NCBI GenBank assembly: GCA_028280615.1
Contig: JANQLK010000057.1
Location: forward strand, 168,798 to 232,797
DNA from: Woeseiaceae bacterium
GTDB lineage: Bacteria > Pseudomonadota > Gammaproteobacteria > Steroidobacterales > Woeseiaceae
DNA length: 64,000 bases
Reading direction: 5' to 3'
Shown: positions 43,224 through 50,916 of the stretch, in pieces
Layout: each line of letters starts with the position of its first letter
Numbering within the stretch: the first letter of the stretch is position 1
The notes under the pieces: generated by a model
The model's database searches: none
The model's input: the letters and a program-made list of their open reading frames with translations, nothing else
Told to the model about the DNA's origin: nothing
Position numbers and translations under genes: made by a program

Positions 43224-44162
43224 CTAGTCCCTGACCAAAAACTGCACGCTGAATAGCCGCTCAGGATCCGTCCACACTTTCTCGACCCGGAATCCCGCCG
43301 CCGCCGCCATCGCCGCGAAACCTTCGAGCGTGTACTTGTGCGAGTACTCGGTCAGGATGCCCTCGTTCTTCGCGATCGTGACTTCCTCGCCGCCTATATT
43401 GACGGCCTGGCGCTTCTCGCTGATCAATCGCAGCACGACGCGGCCCTCGTCCTCGTCGTATCTGGCATCGTGCTTGAAGCTCGAGACGTCGAAGTCGGCG
43501 CCGAACTCGCGATTGAGGTGCCTCAGCATGTTGCGATTGAATTCGGCCGTCACGCCCTGGCTGTCGTTGTAGGCATCCTCGATGATCTTCGGGTCCTTCT
43601 GCAGATCGACGCCGATCAGAAGCGCACCGCCTTCGCCTGCCTCGTGGTGCATGACCTTCAATAGTTCGAGCGCGTCGTCCTCGGTGAAGTTTCCGATCGT
43701 CGAACCCGGGAAGAAGACGATGTTGCGAATCGGCGTGACCTCGGGCGAGGGCAGGTCGAACGGTTTCGTGAAGTCGGCCGCGACCGGATGGATCGGCACG
43801 TCCGGAAACTCCTTCCGCATCTCCTCCGCCGCGGCGAGCAGGTGATCCTCCGAGATGTCGACCGGCACGAAGGCCGCCAGCTCCCTGAGGTTCTCGAGCA
43901 GAATGCGGACTTTGACGCTCGACCCGGCGCCGAACTCGATAATGCTGGCCTTGGGCCCGATCAGCTCGACGATCTCGTCGATGTTCGAGCGCATGATGTC
44001 GATCTCGGTATCGGTCGGATAGTACTCGGGCAGACGCGTGATCTTGTCGAACAGCTGCGAGCCGCGCTCGTCGTAGAAGTACTTCGGCGAGATCTCTTTC
44101 TCGTTCTCGGACTTCTTGAGACCTTCGAGAAGCTCGCGGATTTGCTCGCCGCTGACGTTCAT
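43224..44162 (-). CDS. egtD: L-histidine N-alpha-methyltransferase (ergothioneine)
   Basis: 312 residues from ATG 44162, whose ATGA overlaps the egtB stop. It trimethylates the alpha-amino group of histidine to hercynine using SAM. The family is shown by ISPKYFYDERGSQLFDKITR, LPEYYPTDTEIDIMRSN, the SAM loop IIEFGAGSSVKVRILL, FVPVDISEDHLLAAAEEMRK, FFPGSTIGNFTEDDALELL and LIGVDLQKDPKIIEDAYND. The C-terminus (ILTEYSHKYTLEGFAAMAAA, VWTDPERLFSVQFLV) is complete. It pairs with EgtB; EgtA, EgtC and EgtE are not nearby. Confidence 0.95.
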   Translation of the reverse strand: MNVSGEQIRELLEGLKKSENEKEISPKYFYDERGSQLFDKITRLPEYYPTDTEIDIMRSNIDEIVELIGPKASIIEFGAGSSVKVRILLENLRELAAFVPVDISEDHLLAAAEEMRKEFPDVPIHPVAADFTKPFDLPSPEVTPIRNIVFFPGSTIGNFTEDDALELLKVMHHEAGEGGALLIGVDLQKDPKIIEDAYNDSQGVTAEFNRNMLRHLNREFGADFDVSSFKHDARYDEDEGRVVLRLISEKRQAVNIGGEEVTIAKNEGILTEYSHKYTLEGFAAMAAAAGFRVEKVWTDPERLFSVQFLVRD

Positions 44163-45421
44163 GTCTTGCCATCCTTCGCGAGCCGGAAGCCCATAAACTG
44201 CCAGCGCTGATGCGGGTAGAAGAAGCTGCGGTAGCTTGCACGAATGTGCGAGCTCGAGGTCACGCATGAGCCGCCGCGGACGCTTATCTGGTTGCACATG
44301 AACTTGCCGTTGTACTCGCCCAGGGAACCGTCGAGCGGTCGAAAGCCCGGGTACGGCGCGTAGGGCGACGACGTCCATTCCCAGCTGTCGCCGAAGAACT
44401 GGCGGCCGGTGCTCGCCGCCGGATGCCAGTAACCCGATTCGAGCAGGTTGCCCTCGACGGGCTCGTTCGCTGCGGCGTATTCCCACTCGAACTCGGTCGG
44501 CAGCCGCGCGCCGGCCCAGCGCGCGAACGCGTCGGCTTCGTAGCAGGAGACGTGCGCGACCGGAGCATCGAGGTCGAGGTCGCGCGTACCGCCGAGCGTG
44601 AATTCCGACGCCAGGTCTTCGCCCCAGTAGAGCGGACGTTTCCAGCCGTGCTCGTTGACTGCGCCCCAGCCGTCGGACAGCCACAGCTCGGGCGTCGTGT
44701 AGCCGCCGTCCTTAATGAAGTCGAGGAACTCGCGGTTGGTCACGAGCCGGTTGGCGATGGCATGGTCGTTAAGCAGGGCATCGTGGCGCGGGGTTTCGTT
44801 GTCGAAGGAGAAGCCGTCGCCCGTCGCGCCGGTTTTCACGATGCCGCCATCGACCTCCGTGAACGTGAGTTCGGTCGCGCTTGCCGGCGGCGGCGCCTCG
44901 AGATTCGGGTTCATTGCGGGTTTGAGCGGGTTGGCCGCGAACACGTGCTTGATGTCGGTCAGCAACAGCTCCTGGTGCTGCTGCTCGTGGTTCAGCCCGA
45001 CCTCGATCAGGAACTTGAGCTCGGCTTCGTCGCCGCGCTCGGCGATCAGCGCCTGCATTGCGGCATCGGCATGCCGGCGGTAGTCCAGCACCTCGGCAAA
45101 CGTCGGCCGCGCGAGCAGGCCGCGACGCGGCCGCGGGTACATCTGCCCGGCCGTGTAATAGTAGGAATTCAGAATGAAATCGAATCCCTCGTCGAAGACT
45201 TCGTAGTTCTCGACATGTGCCTGCAGTACGAAGCGCTCCCAGAACCACGTGACATGCGCGAGATGCCACTTCGTCGGACTGACGTCGGCCATGGTTTGCA
45301 CGACCGTGTCCTCGGGCGCAAGCGTCGCGCACAGCTGCACGGTCAGAGCGCGCACTTCGGCGTAGCGCGCCGACAGGTCGGCGCGGGAATCGCTCGCAAC
45401 GGATTCCGCAGTGGAAGCCAT
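44159..45421 (-). CDS. egtB: Hercynine sulfoxide synthase (nonheme iron) EgtB
   Basis: 420 residues from ATG 45421 with GAGAGG upstream. The N-terminal DinB-like domain carries the iron ligands KWHLAHVTWFWE (HxxxH-like) and NHEQQHQELL (HEQQHQE). The C-terminal formylglycine-generating-type domain runs from about 205 with WLSDGWGAVNEHGWKRPLYW, ARLPTEFEWEYAAANEPVEG, FGDSWEWTSSPYAPYPGFRP, and RGGSCVTSSSHIRASYRSFF. It joins hercynine with a thiol (gamma-glutamylcysteine or cysteine) using oxygen. The ATGA link to egtD supports a two-gene operon for ergothioneine. The Lrp gene lies 127 bp upstream on the same strand. Confidence 0.94.
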   Translation of the reverse strand: MASTAESVASDSRADLSARYAEVRALTVQLCATLAPEDTVVQTMADVSPTKWHLAHVTWFWERFVLQAHVENYEVFDEGFDFILNSYYYTAGQMYPRPRRGLLARPTFAEVLDYRRHADAAMQALIAERGDEAELKFLIEVGLNHEQQHQELLLTDIKHVFAANPLKPAMNPNLEAPPPASATELTFTEVDGGIVKTGATGDGFSFDNETPRHDALLNDHAIANRLVTNREFLDFIKDGGYTTPELWLSDGWGAVNEHGWKRPLYWGEDLASEFTLGGTRDLDLDAPVAHVSCYEADAFARWAGARLPTEFEWEYAAANEPVEGNLLESGYWHPAASTGRQFFGDSWEWTSSPYAPYPGFRPLDGSLGEYNGKFMCNQISVRGGSCVTSSSHIRASYRSFFYPHQRWQFMGFRLAKDGKT

Positions 45422-45548
45422 CGAGGGTCCTCTCGAATGAATAGACGGGGGAAGGATCACCCTACCGCATATGCACTACGTCCACCACCGCACCCGAGAC
45501 CAATCGACATACGATGCGGCGCCGCGAAAACGCGACGAGCGTCCGGGA

Positions 45549-46028
45549 TCACCTCAGCGGCAGCTCGGTCTTCTTCTGCACGGTGCGGATTGCGACGCTC
45601 GAATTCACTCGGGCGACGCCGGGCAGGCGCGTCAGGGCGTCCCTGTGCAGGCGCTCGAAATCGGCCATGTCCGAGACGACGACGCGCAACAGGTAGTCGA
45701 ACTCGCCGGTCATGAGGTAGCACTCCATGACCTCGGGGATGTCGCGCACGGCGGCCTCGAAGGCCGCGAGCTCGCTTTCCTCCTCGCGGTGCAGGCCAAT
45801 GTGTACGAAGACGTTGCCTGACAGGCCGACGGCGGGCTGGCTCAGGAGTGCTACGTATCGGCCGATCATGCCGGCCTCCTCGAGCGCGCGAACGCGACGC
45901 AGGCACGCGGACTCCGAGAGATTCACGGCGGCGGCGAGCTGCACGTTGCTCATGCGGCCGTCGCGCTGCAGCAGATCGAGTATCTTTCTGTCGTATCGGT
46001 CGATGGGCACAGCATTATCTTGCGCCAA
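45549..46028 (-). CDS. Lrp/AsnC family regulator
   Basis: 159 residues. The HTH is IDRYDRKILDLLQRDGRMSN followed by VQLAAAVNLSESACLRRVRA; the RAM ligand-binding domain follows with VFVHIGLHREEESELAAFEA, PEVMECYLMTGEFDYLLRVV and LPGVARVNSSVAIRTVQKK. Start is TTG 46028; GTG 46010 is possible and both lack a ribosome site, so it may be leaderless. It is divergent from alanine dehydrogenase with a 125-bp shared region, so it probably senses alanine or another amino acid and controls ald. Confidence 0.9.
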   Translation of the reverse strand: MAQDNAVPIDRYDRKILDLLQRDGRMSNVQLAAAVNLSESACLRRVRALEEAGMIGRYVALLSQPAVGLSGNVFVHIGLHREEESELAAFEAAVRDIPEVMECYLMTGEFDYLLRVVVSDMADFERLHRDALTRLPGVARVNSSVAIRTVQKKTELPLR

Positions 46029-46043
46029 GTATTACTAATCTGC

Positions 46044-46129
46044 CAGAAAATTGTGCACGATCGAGTTCTCACCGGTGATTACGCAAGCAAATGGCGCATG
46101 GCACACGGTATCTTTTGTAACCATTACAA
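46044..46129. promoter_or_regulatory. Lrp/ald divergent control region with operator candidates
   Basis: CAGAAAATTGTGCAC at 46044-46058 matches the E. coli Lrp consensus at 12 of 15 positions. TTGTAA-CCA-TTACAA at 46115-46129 is a perfect inverted repeat 25 bases before the ald ATG. TCACCGGTGA at 46069-46078 is a further palindrome also found at 43170. Confidence 0.5.
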
Positions 46130-46153
46130 CAAGACCGTCCCCGGAGAGAAGCG

Positions 46154-47275
46154 ATGAAGATCGGTGTGCCCAAAGAGATCAAGACCCTGGAATTCCGCGT
46201 CGGCATGACGCCCGCCGGCGTGCGCGAGCTCGTGTCCGATGGCCACGACGTATTCGTCGAGACCGACGCGGGACTCGGTATCGGCATGGACAACGCCGAC
46301 TACACCGCGGCGGGCGCCACCGTGCTCGACAGCGCCGAGGACGTGTTCGCGACCTCGGACATGATCATCAAGGTCAAGGAGCCGCAGCTCAACGAATGCG
46401 CCATGCTGCGAGACGACCAGGTGCTGTTCACCTACCTGCATCTCGCCGCTGATCCGGCGCAGACCAAGGCGCTCGTGGAATCGGGTACGACAGCGATCGC
46501 TTACGAGACCGTCACGGGCATGGACGGCTCGCTGCCGCTGCTTACGCCCATGTCGGAAGTTGCGGGCCGGCTGTCGATCCAGGCGGGCGCGTTCGCGTTG
46601 CAAAAGGCGAACAACGGCCGCGGCGTGCTGCTGGGCGGCGTGCCCGGCGTGCTGCCGGGCAAAGTCGTCATTATCGGCGGCGGCGTCTCGGGCAAGGCCG
46701 CGGCCGACATGGCCGTCGGCCTCGGCGCCGACGTCACGATTCTCGACCGTTCGCTGTCTCGTCTGCGCCGCCTGGACGACATCTACGCCGGCCGCGTCAA
46801 GAACGTCTACTCGACCAAGCAGGCTATCGACGAACTGACCGCCGAGGCCGACCTCGTCGTCGGCGCCGTACTCGTCGCGGGTGCCGCGGCGCCCAAGCTC
46901 GTGTCGGCCGATCACGTGAAGGACATGATGCCGGGCGCCGTCGTCGTCGACATCTCGATCGACCAGGGCGGCTGCTTCGAGACCAGCCGGCCGACGACCC
47001 ACGCGGAGCCGACCTACGTCGTCGACGACGTCGTGCACTACTGCGTGACGAACATGCCGGGCGCCGTACCGCGTACGAGCACCTTTGCGTTGACCAACGC
47101 GACGCTGCCGTTCGTAAAAGCGCTCGCGAACAAGGGCTGGCGCGAGGCGCTGATAGCCGATCCGGGCCTGGCCAACGGCCTGAACGTCCACGCCGGCCGA
47201 GTGAACCACGAAGCGGTCGCCCACGATCTCGGCTACGATTACACTGCGGCCGCGGACGTCCTCAAGGTCGCCTGA
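46154..47275 (+). CDS. ald: Alanine dehydrogenase
   Basis: 373 residues from ATG 46154 with GGAGAG upstream. NAD-dependent oxidative deamination of L-alanine to pyruvate and ammonia, or the reverse. Signatures are MKIGVPKEIKTLEFRVGMTP, IIKVKEPQLNECAMLRDDQV, FTYLHLAADPAQTKALVES, LTPMSEVAGRLSIQAGAFAL, NAD-binding KVVIIGGGVSGKAAADMAVG, and the C-terminal VVDISIDQGGCFETSRPTTH and YCVTNMPGAVPRTSTFALTN. The catalytic Lys and His sit in the N-terminal KVKEP and LHLA regions. A strong terminator follows at 47360. Its divergent Lrp-type neighbour is the likely regulator. Confidence 0.96.
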   Translation: MKIGVPKEIKTLEFRVGMTPAGVRELVSDGHDVFVETDAGLGIGMDNADYTAAGATVLDSAEDVFATSDMIIKVKEPQLNECAMLRDDQVLFTYLHLAADPAQTKALVESGTTAIAYETVTGMDGSLPLLTPMSEVAGRLSIQAGAFALQKANNGRGVLLGGVPGVLPGKVVIIGGGVSGKAAADMAVGLGADVTILDRSLSRLRRLDDIYAGRVKNVYSTKQAIDELTAEADLVVGAVLVAGAAAPKLVSADHVKDMMPGAVVVDISIDQGGCFETSRPTTHAEPTYVVDDVVHYCVTNMPGAVPRTSTFALTNATLPFVKALANKGWREALIADPGLANGLNVHAGRVNHEAVAHDLGYDYTAAADVLKVA

Positions 47276-47359
47276 GCCTCGATTGAAGACGGCGGCCGAC
47301 GCCACCATATCCCCCGAAAGCCTGGTCCCCCTCTCTCCTACAGGAACAGGCAGTTTTTG

Positions 47360-47388
47360 AGCCGGGCATGCGCCCGGCTTTTTTTTTG
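47360..47388 (+). terminator. Rho-independent terminator of ald
   Basis: AGCCGGGC paired with GCCCGGCT, loop ATGC, then a run of nine or ten T. Confidence 0.9.
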
Positions 47389-47428
47389 GATCATGGCTGC
47401 CGGGGATCGTCCCGGCGTGCCAACCAGA

Positions 47429-48901
47429 CTAGGCCGCCCGCCGATGAATCGGCAGCTCGAACTGGAAGCGCGTGCCCGTGCTCAATCGGCTCTCAACCGT
47501 GATGCGGCTGCCGTGCAGGTCGAGGATGCGCTTGACGATCGCTAGACCTAAGCCCGAGGAATCCGAACGAGCCTCCTCGCCGTCGAGCGCCCGGTAGAAG
47601 CGGTCGAAGATCCTGGGCAGGTCTTCCTCGGCGATACCCGGCCCGCGATCGGCGACGGCGACCGAGACGGCCTGGTCGCGCTCGGCGATCGAGATCGTGA
47701 TCTCCGAATCGTCGGGCGAGAACTGCACGGCGTTTCGCACGAGGTTCTCGAGCACGCGCTGGATGAGGCCGATGTCGCCGACCGTAAACGCGGTTGCCGG
47801 ATCCGCCTCGATGTTCAGCGCGATGTTGCGGCGTTCGGCCTCGACCTGGAACTCCTGTGCGATGTCCTGCGCGAGCTCGGGCAACGAGAAGGCTTCGAGG
47901 CTCGGTGTTACATTCGCCGAGTCGAGCTTCGCGAGTTCGAACAGGTCGCCGATCAGCGTGCCGAGTCTCAGCGTGTGCTTGCGCGCCATGTCGAGGTAGC
48001 GGCTGCGTTCGGCGTCGCTCATCGAATCACCCTTGACGATCAGGGTTTCGAGCGAGCCCTGCATCGCGGACAGCGGCGTGCGCAGATCGTGCGAGATGTT
48101 CGACACGAGCTCGCGGCGAAGATGGTCGTTCTCCCGGAGCTGCTCGATCTGGCGTCGAATCTGGGCCGACATGTCGACGAAATTACGCGCCAGCGTGTCG
48201 ATCTCGTCTCCGTCCGGTGGCGGCTGAAGGTCCGGCTGTTCCGCAAAGCGTGCAGCCGTCACTCGCTGCATCTCGTTGCTCAGACGTCTGAGCCGCTTGG
48301 TAAGCAGGCGGAACACGACGAATCCGAGCAGCGCGGTAAAGATAACGATCGCGAGCGCGACGATTGCGCTGGTCCGGATCACGTACGAGTCGCCGATGTC
48401 GGCGGCCAGCGTTTCGTAGAGCTGCCCGCCGAGCACAACGTAGAGATAGCCTTCGAGGCCCGCGTCGGAGCGGATTTCCGCCGCGGAGAAAACCTTCTCG
48501 CTGCCTGCGCTTCGCGGATCCGTGCCCCTGAGCGGAAAGCGGGCGGTGCCGCCGATCAGGGACCGGATCGGGCCGAGATCGACCTTGGCCATCGGCACGG
48601 CGCCGATCGGCAGGTTGTGGCCCAGGATGTTGCCTTCGGCATCCAGCAGGTAGATCTCGGCCGTAGGGTTGATGACCATCGCGTGGTTCGCGAGCTCGCG
48701 CAGGCTTTCGAGATCGGCAGCGCCGCCGTCGATGAGCTGGTTCTGCTCGGTGACGTACATCGCGATCGAGGCGTTCAGCTTCTGCGAAAGCTCCTCGTAG
48801 TACGCGGCCGTGAAGTGGCGGTCGACGAAAAACAGCGCCGTACCCATGCCCGTGACGATCAGCACGAGCGCGATCGACAGCTTGCCGAACAGGCTGTTCA
48901 C
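47429..48901 (-). CDS. Two-component sensor histidine kinase
   Basis: 490 residues from GTG 48901, which overlaps the response regulator stop by GTGA. Two membrane helices (LSIALVLIVTGMGTALFFVD and IRTSAIVALAIVIFTALLGF) flank a periplasmic sensor of about 150 residues with PTAEIYLLDAEGNILGHNLP. HAMP follows, then the H box VSNISHDLRTPLSAMQGSLE, N box VLENLVRNAVQFS, G1 VADRGPGIAEEDLPRIFDRF and G2 SSGLGLAIVKRIL. An orthodox kinase. The ligand cannot be deduced. No phosphatase domain is added. Confidence 0.95.
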   Translation of the reverse strand: MNSLFGKLSIALVLIVTGMGTALFFVDRHFTAAYYEELSQKLNASIAMYVTEQNQLIDGGAADLESLRELANHAMVINPTAEIYLLDAEGNILGHNLPIGAVPMAKVDLGPIRSLIGGTARFPLRGTDPRSAGSEKVFSAAEIRSDAGLEGYLYVVLGGQLYETLAADIGDSYVIRTSAIVALAIVIFTALLGFVVFRLLTKRLRRLSNEMQRVTAARFAEQPDLQPPPDGDEIDTLARNFVDMSAQIRRQIEQLRENDHLRRELVSNISHDLRTPLSAMQGSLETLIVKGDSMSDAERSRYLDMARKHTLRLGTLIGDLFELAKLDSANVTPSLEAFSLPELAQDIAQEFQVEAERRNIALNIEADPATAFTVGDIGLIQRVLENLVRNAVQFSPDDSEITISIAERDQAVSVAVADRGPGIAEEDLPRIFDRFYRALDGEEARSDSSGLGLAIVKRILDLHGSRITVESRLSTGTRFQFELPIHRRAA

Positions 48902-49608
48902 GCGCGCGCCTCGGCGAACTTGTAGCCGACGCCCCAGACCGTGACGATCAATTCCGGCTGCGACGGATCCGGCTCGATCTTCGAGCGCAGGCGATTGATG
49001 TGCGAGTTGACCGTGTGCTCGTAGCCCTCGTGGCCGTAGCCCCACACCTGATCGAGCAGGTCGGCGCGCCTGAACACGCGGCCCGGATGGCGGGCGAGAT
49101 GCTCGAGCAGGTCGAACTCGCGCGCGGTCAGCTCCACCGATTCGCCGTTGAGCTTGACCTCACGGCGTGCGGGATCGATCGTCACCGCGCCGGCCGCGAC
49201 CGTCGCCGGCTCGTCGTCTGCAGGGGCCGATTTCTGTAACTGTTCGACGCGTCTGAGGATGGCGCGGACACGCGCCGTCAGTTCGAGCACGCTGAAAGGC
49301 TTGGTCAGGTAGTCGTCTGCGCCGGATTCAAGGCCGAGTACGCGATCGAGCTCGGAGGACTTGGAGGTCAGCATCAGGATGGGCTGGTAGGCCCGCTCGC
49401 GACGCACGGCGCGGCAAATCGCGAGGCCGTCCGGGCCTGGCAGCCTCAGGTCCAGCACGACCAGCGCCCAGTCCATCGTCATCGCGAGGCGCATGCCCTC
49501 GTGGCCGTCATTCGCGATCACGACCTCGTCGCAAACGTCGGCCAGGTGCAGCGCCACGAGCTCTGCAATGTCCCGTTCGTCCTCGACCAGCAGGATTCGT
49601 CGCGTCAT
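48898..49608 (-). CDS. OmpR/PhoB-type response regulator
   Basis: 236 residues from ATG 49608. The receiver has the acidic pocket LLVEDERDIAELVALHLADV, the phosphoacceptor Asp in VVLDLRLPGPDGLAI, Thr in LMLTSKSSEL and Lys in YLTKPFSVLELTARV. The winged-helix C-terminus has VTIDPARREVKLNGESVELT, AREFDLLEHLARHPGRVFRR, LLDQVWGYGHEGYEHTVNSH and INRLRSKIEPDPSQPELI. Overlap with the kinase gene indicates cotranscription. Candidate binding sites lie upstream at 49659 and 49816. Confidence 0.95.
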   Translation of the reverse strand: MTRRILLVEDERDIAELVALHLADVCDEVVIANDGHEGMRLAMTMDWALVVLDLRLPGPDGLAICRAVRRERAYQPILMLTSKSSELDRVLGLESGADDYLTKPFSVLELTARVRAILRRVEQLQKSAPADDEPATVAAGAVTIDPARREVKLNGESVELTAREFDLLEHLARHPGRVFRRADLLDQVWGYGHEGYEHTVNSHINRLRSKIEPDPSQPELIVTVWGVGYKFAEARA

Positions 49609-49658
49609 GAGCGATACTACCTTCTGTACAGAAGTGTCTCGAGAGTAGACCGGAAACC

Positions 49659-49674
49659 TCACGGGAATATCACG
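49659..49674. promoter_or_regulatory. Candidate response-regulator box 1: TCACG-N6-TCACG
   Basis: Half-sites TCACG at 49659 and 49670, eleven bases apart, as expected for head-to-tail OmpR/PhoB dimers. The second half-site runs on as TCACGCGCCG. It lies about 50 bases upstream of the response regulator gene, suitable for autoregulation. Confidence 0.5.
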
Positions 49675-49815
49675 CGCCGCAGCGCGCGGTCCCCTGACGA
49701 AGATCGGCAAGTCCCTTTGCCGTCGTTCGAGTAAGGAATTTCAGGGCGCTTCACCATCCTGGCCTGTTCTTGCGCTGCTTGTCGGGGCAACAGCGCAAAG
49801 GATCGCGGCGAAATC

Positions 49816-49831
49816 TCACGCAGAAATCACG
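49816..49831. promoter_or_regulatory. Candidate response-regulator box 2: TCACG-N6-TCACG
   Basis: Half-sites at 49816 and 49827, again eleven bases apart, with the same TCACGCGCCG extension as box 1. It lies about 117 bases before the SDR start. Confidence 0.5.
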
Positions 49832-49947
49832 CGCCGGTCATGATTCGATGGTCAATTGCGCTACATCGGGGGTTCCTGGCGCCGCTCTGCTATTCTTTTG
49901 CCTCGTTCAACCAGGCGACCGATCGCAACAAAAAAGGAATCCGGAAC

Positions 49948-50916
49948 ATGCGCACACTCGTCCCCATCATCGCGCTCGCGCTCACTGCGCTCGCGACCCC
50001 GGTCTCGGCCGACCATCACGGCGACGGCCAGAAGGCCATTTTGATTACCGGAGCCAGCACGGGGATCGGCCGCTACATGGCCGAGCGGCTCGCGAAAGAC
50101 GGTTACCACGTCTACGCCGGCGCCAGGAAGCAAGAGGATATCGACGCGCTCAGCACGATCGACAACATCGAGGGCATTCGTCTCGACGTGACGAAACAGG
50201 ACGAGATCGACGCGGCCGTCGAGACGGTCAAGAAAGGCGGGCGCGGTCTGTACGGCCTCGTCAACAACGCCGGCATCTTCCTGGGCGGCCCGGCCGTCGA
50301 CGTGCCCGTCGAGGAACTCGAGTGGATTATGAACGTGAACGTCTACGGCCCGTACCGCGTGACCCAGGCCTTCGCGCCGATGATTATCGAGTCGAAGGGG
50401 CGAATCACGACGACCGGATCGATCTCGGGGATTCTATCGGGGCGGTTCTTCAGCCATTACTCGATGACCAAGCACGCCATCGAGGCGTATACCGATTCGC
50501 TGGCGATGGAGATGGCGCCGCTCGGCGTCGCCGTCAGCGTCATCGAGCCCGGCAACTACGACTCGCGCATCGGCGAGTCGGCCAAGAAGCGCATGCAGTC
50601 CAGGATCGACGAGTACAGGAACTCAGGCTCGCCGTTCGCCGAGGCCTTCGAGGAGTTCATCAATCGCGACTGGGATCGCGGCCAGTACAAGGCGCCTGAC
50701 GAGGTGGCCGAGGCGGCGGCTGCGTTCTTCTCGGCCGACAAGCCGCTCAGGCGCTACATGGTCGTGCCGCGCGAGGAAGAGGCCGGCTGGACGATCGGGC
50801 AGATCATCGCGGAGACCGTGCAGCTCAACGAAGGCCAGGCGTACAGGTACACGCGCGACGAACTCGTCGCGATGCTGGATGCGGCACTGGCGGGCGGCGA
50901 GGAAACAGCGGACTAG
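49948..50916 (+). CDS. Exported short-chain dehydrogenase/reductase
   Basis: 322 residues from ATG 49948 with AAGGAAT upstream. Signal peptide MRTLVPIIALALTALATPVS, then ADHHGDGQKAILITGASTGI with the TGxxxGIG cofactor loop. Active site is HYSMTKHAIEAYTDSLAME (YxxxK) with Ser in TTGSISGILS; NNAGIFLGGP is present. Export of an SDR is unusual. The C-terminus is long and helical. It may be under control of the adjacent two-component system. Its TAG shares CTAG with the next gene's stop. Confidence 0.87.
   Translation: MRTLVPIIALALTALATPVSADHHGDGQKAILITGASTGIGRYMAERLAKDGYHVYAGARKQEDIDALSTIDNIEGIRLDVTKQDEIDAAVETVKKGGRGLYGLVNNAGIFLGGPAVDVPVEELEWIMNVNVYGPYRVTQAFAPMIIESKGRITTTGSISGILSGRFFSHYSMTKHAIEAYTDSLAMEMAPLGVAVSVIEPGNYDSRIGESAKKRMQSRIDEYRNSGSPFAEAFEEFINRDWDRGQYKAPDEVAEAAAAFFSADKPLRRYMVVPREEEAGWTIGQIIAETVQLNEGQAYRYTRDELVAMLDAALAGGEETAD

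Larger units (their letters stand above)
49609..49947. other. Divergent intergenic region, 339 bp
   Basis: No gene is evident. It separates the minus-strand regulator pair from the plus-strand SDR. It holds a perfect 14-bp palindrome (49621-49634) overlapping the regulator ribosome site and two TCACG direct-repeat pairs reported separately. AAGGAAT precedes the SDR start. Confidence 0.6.
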
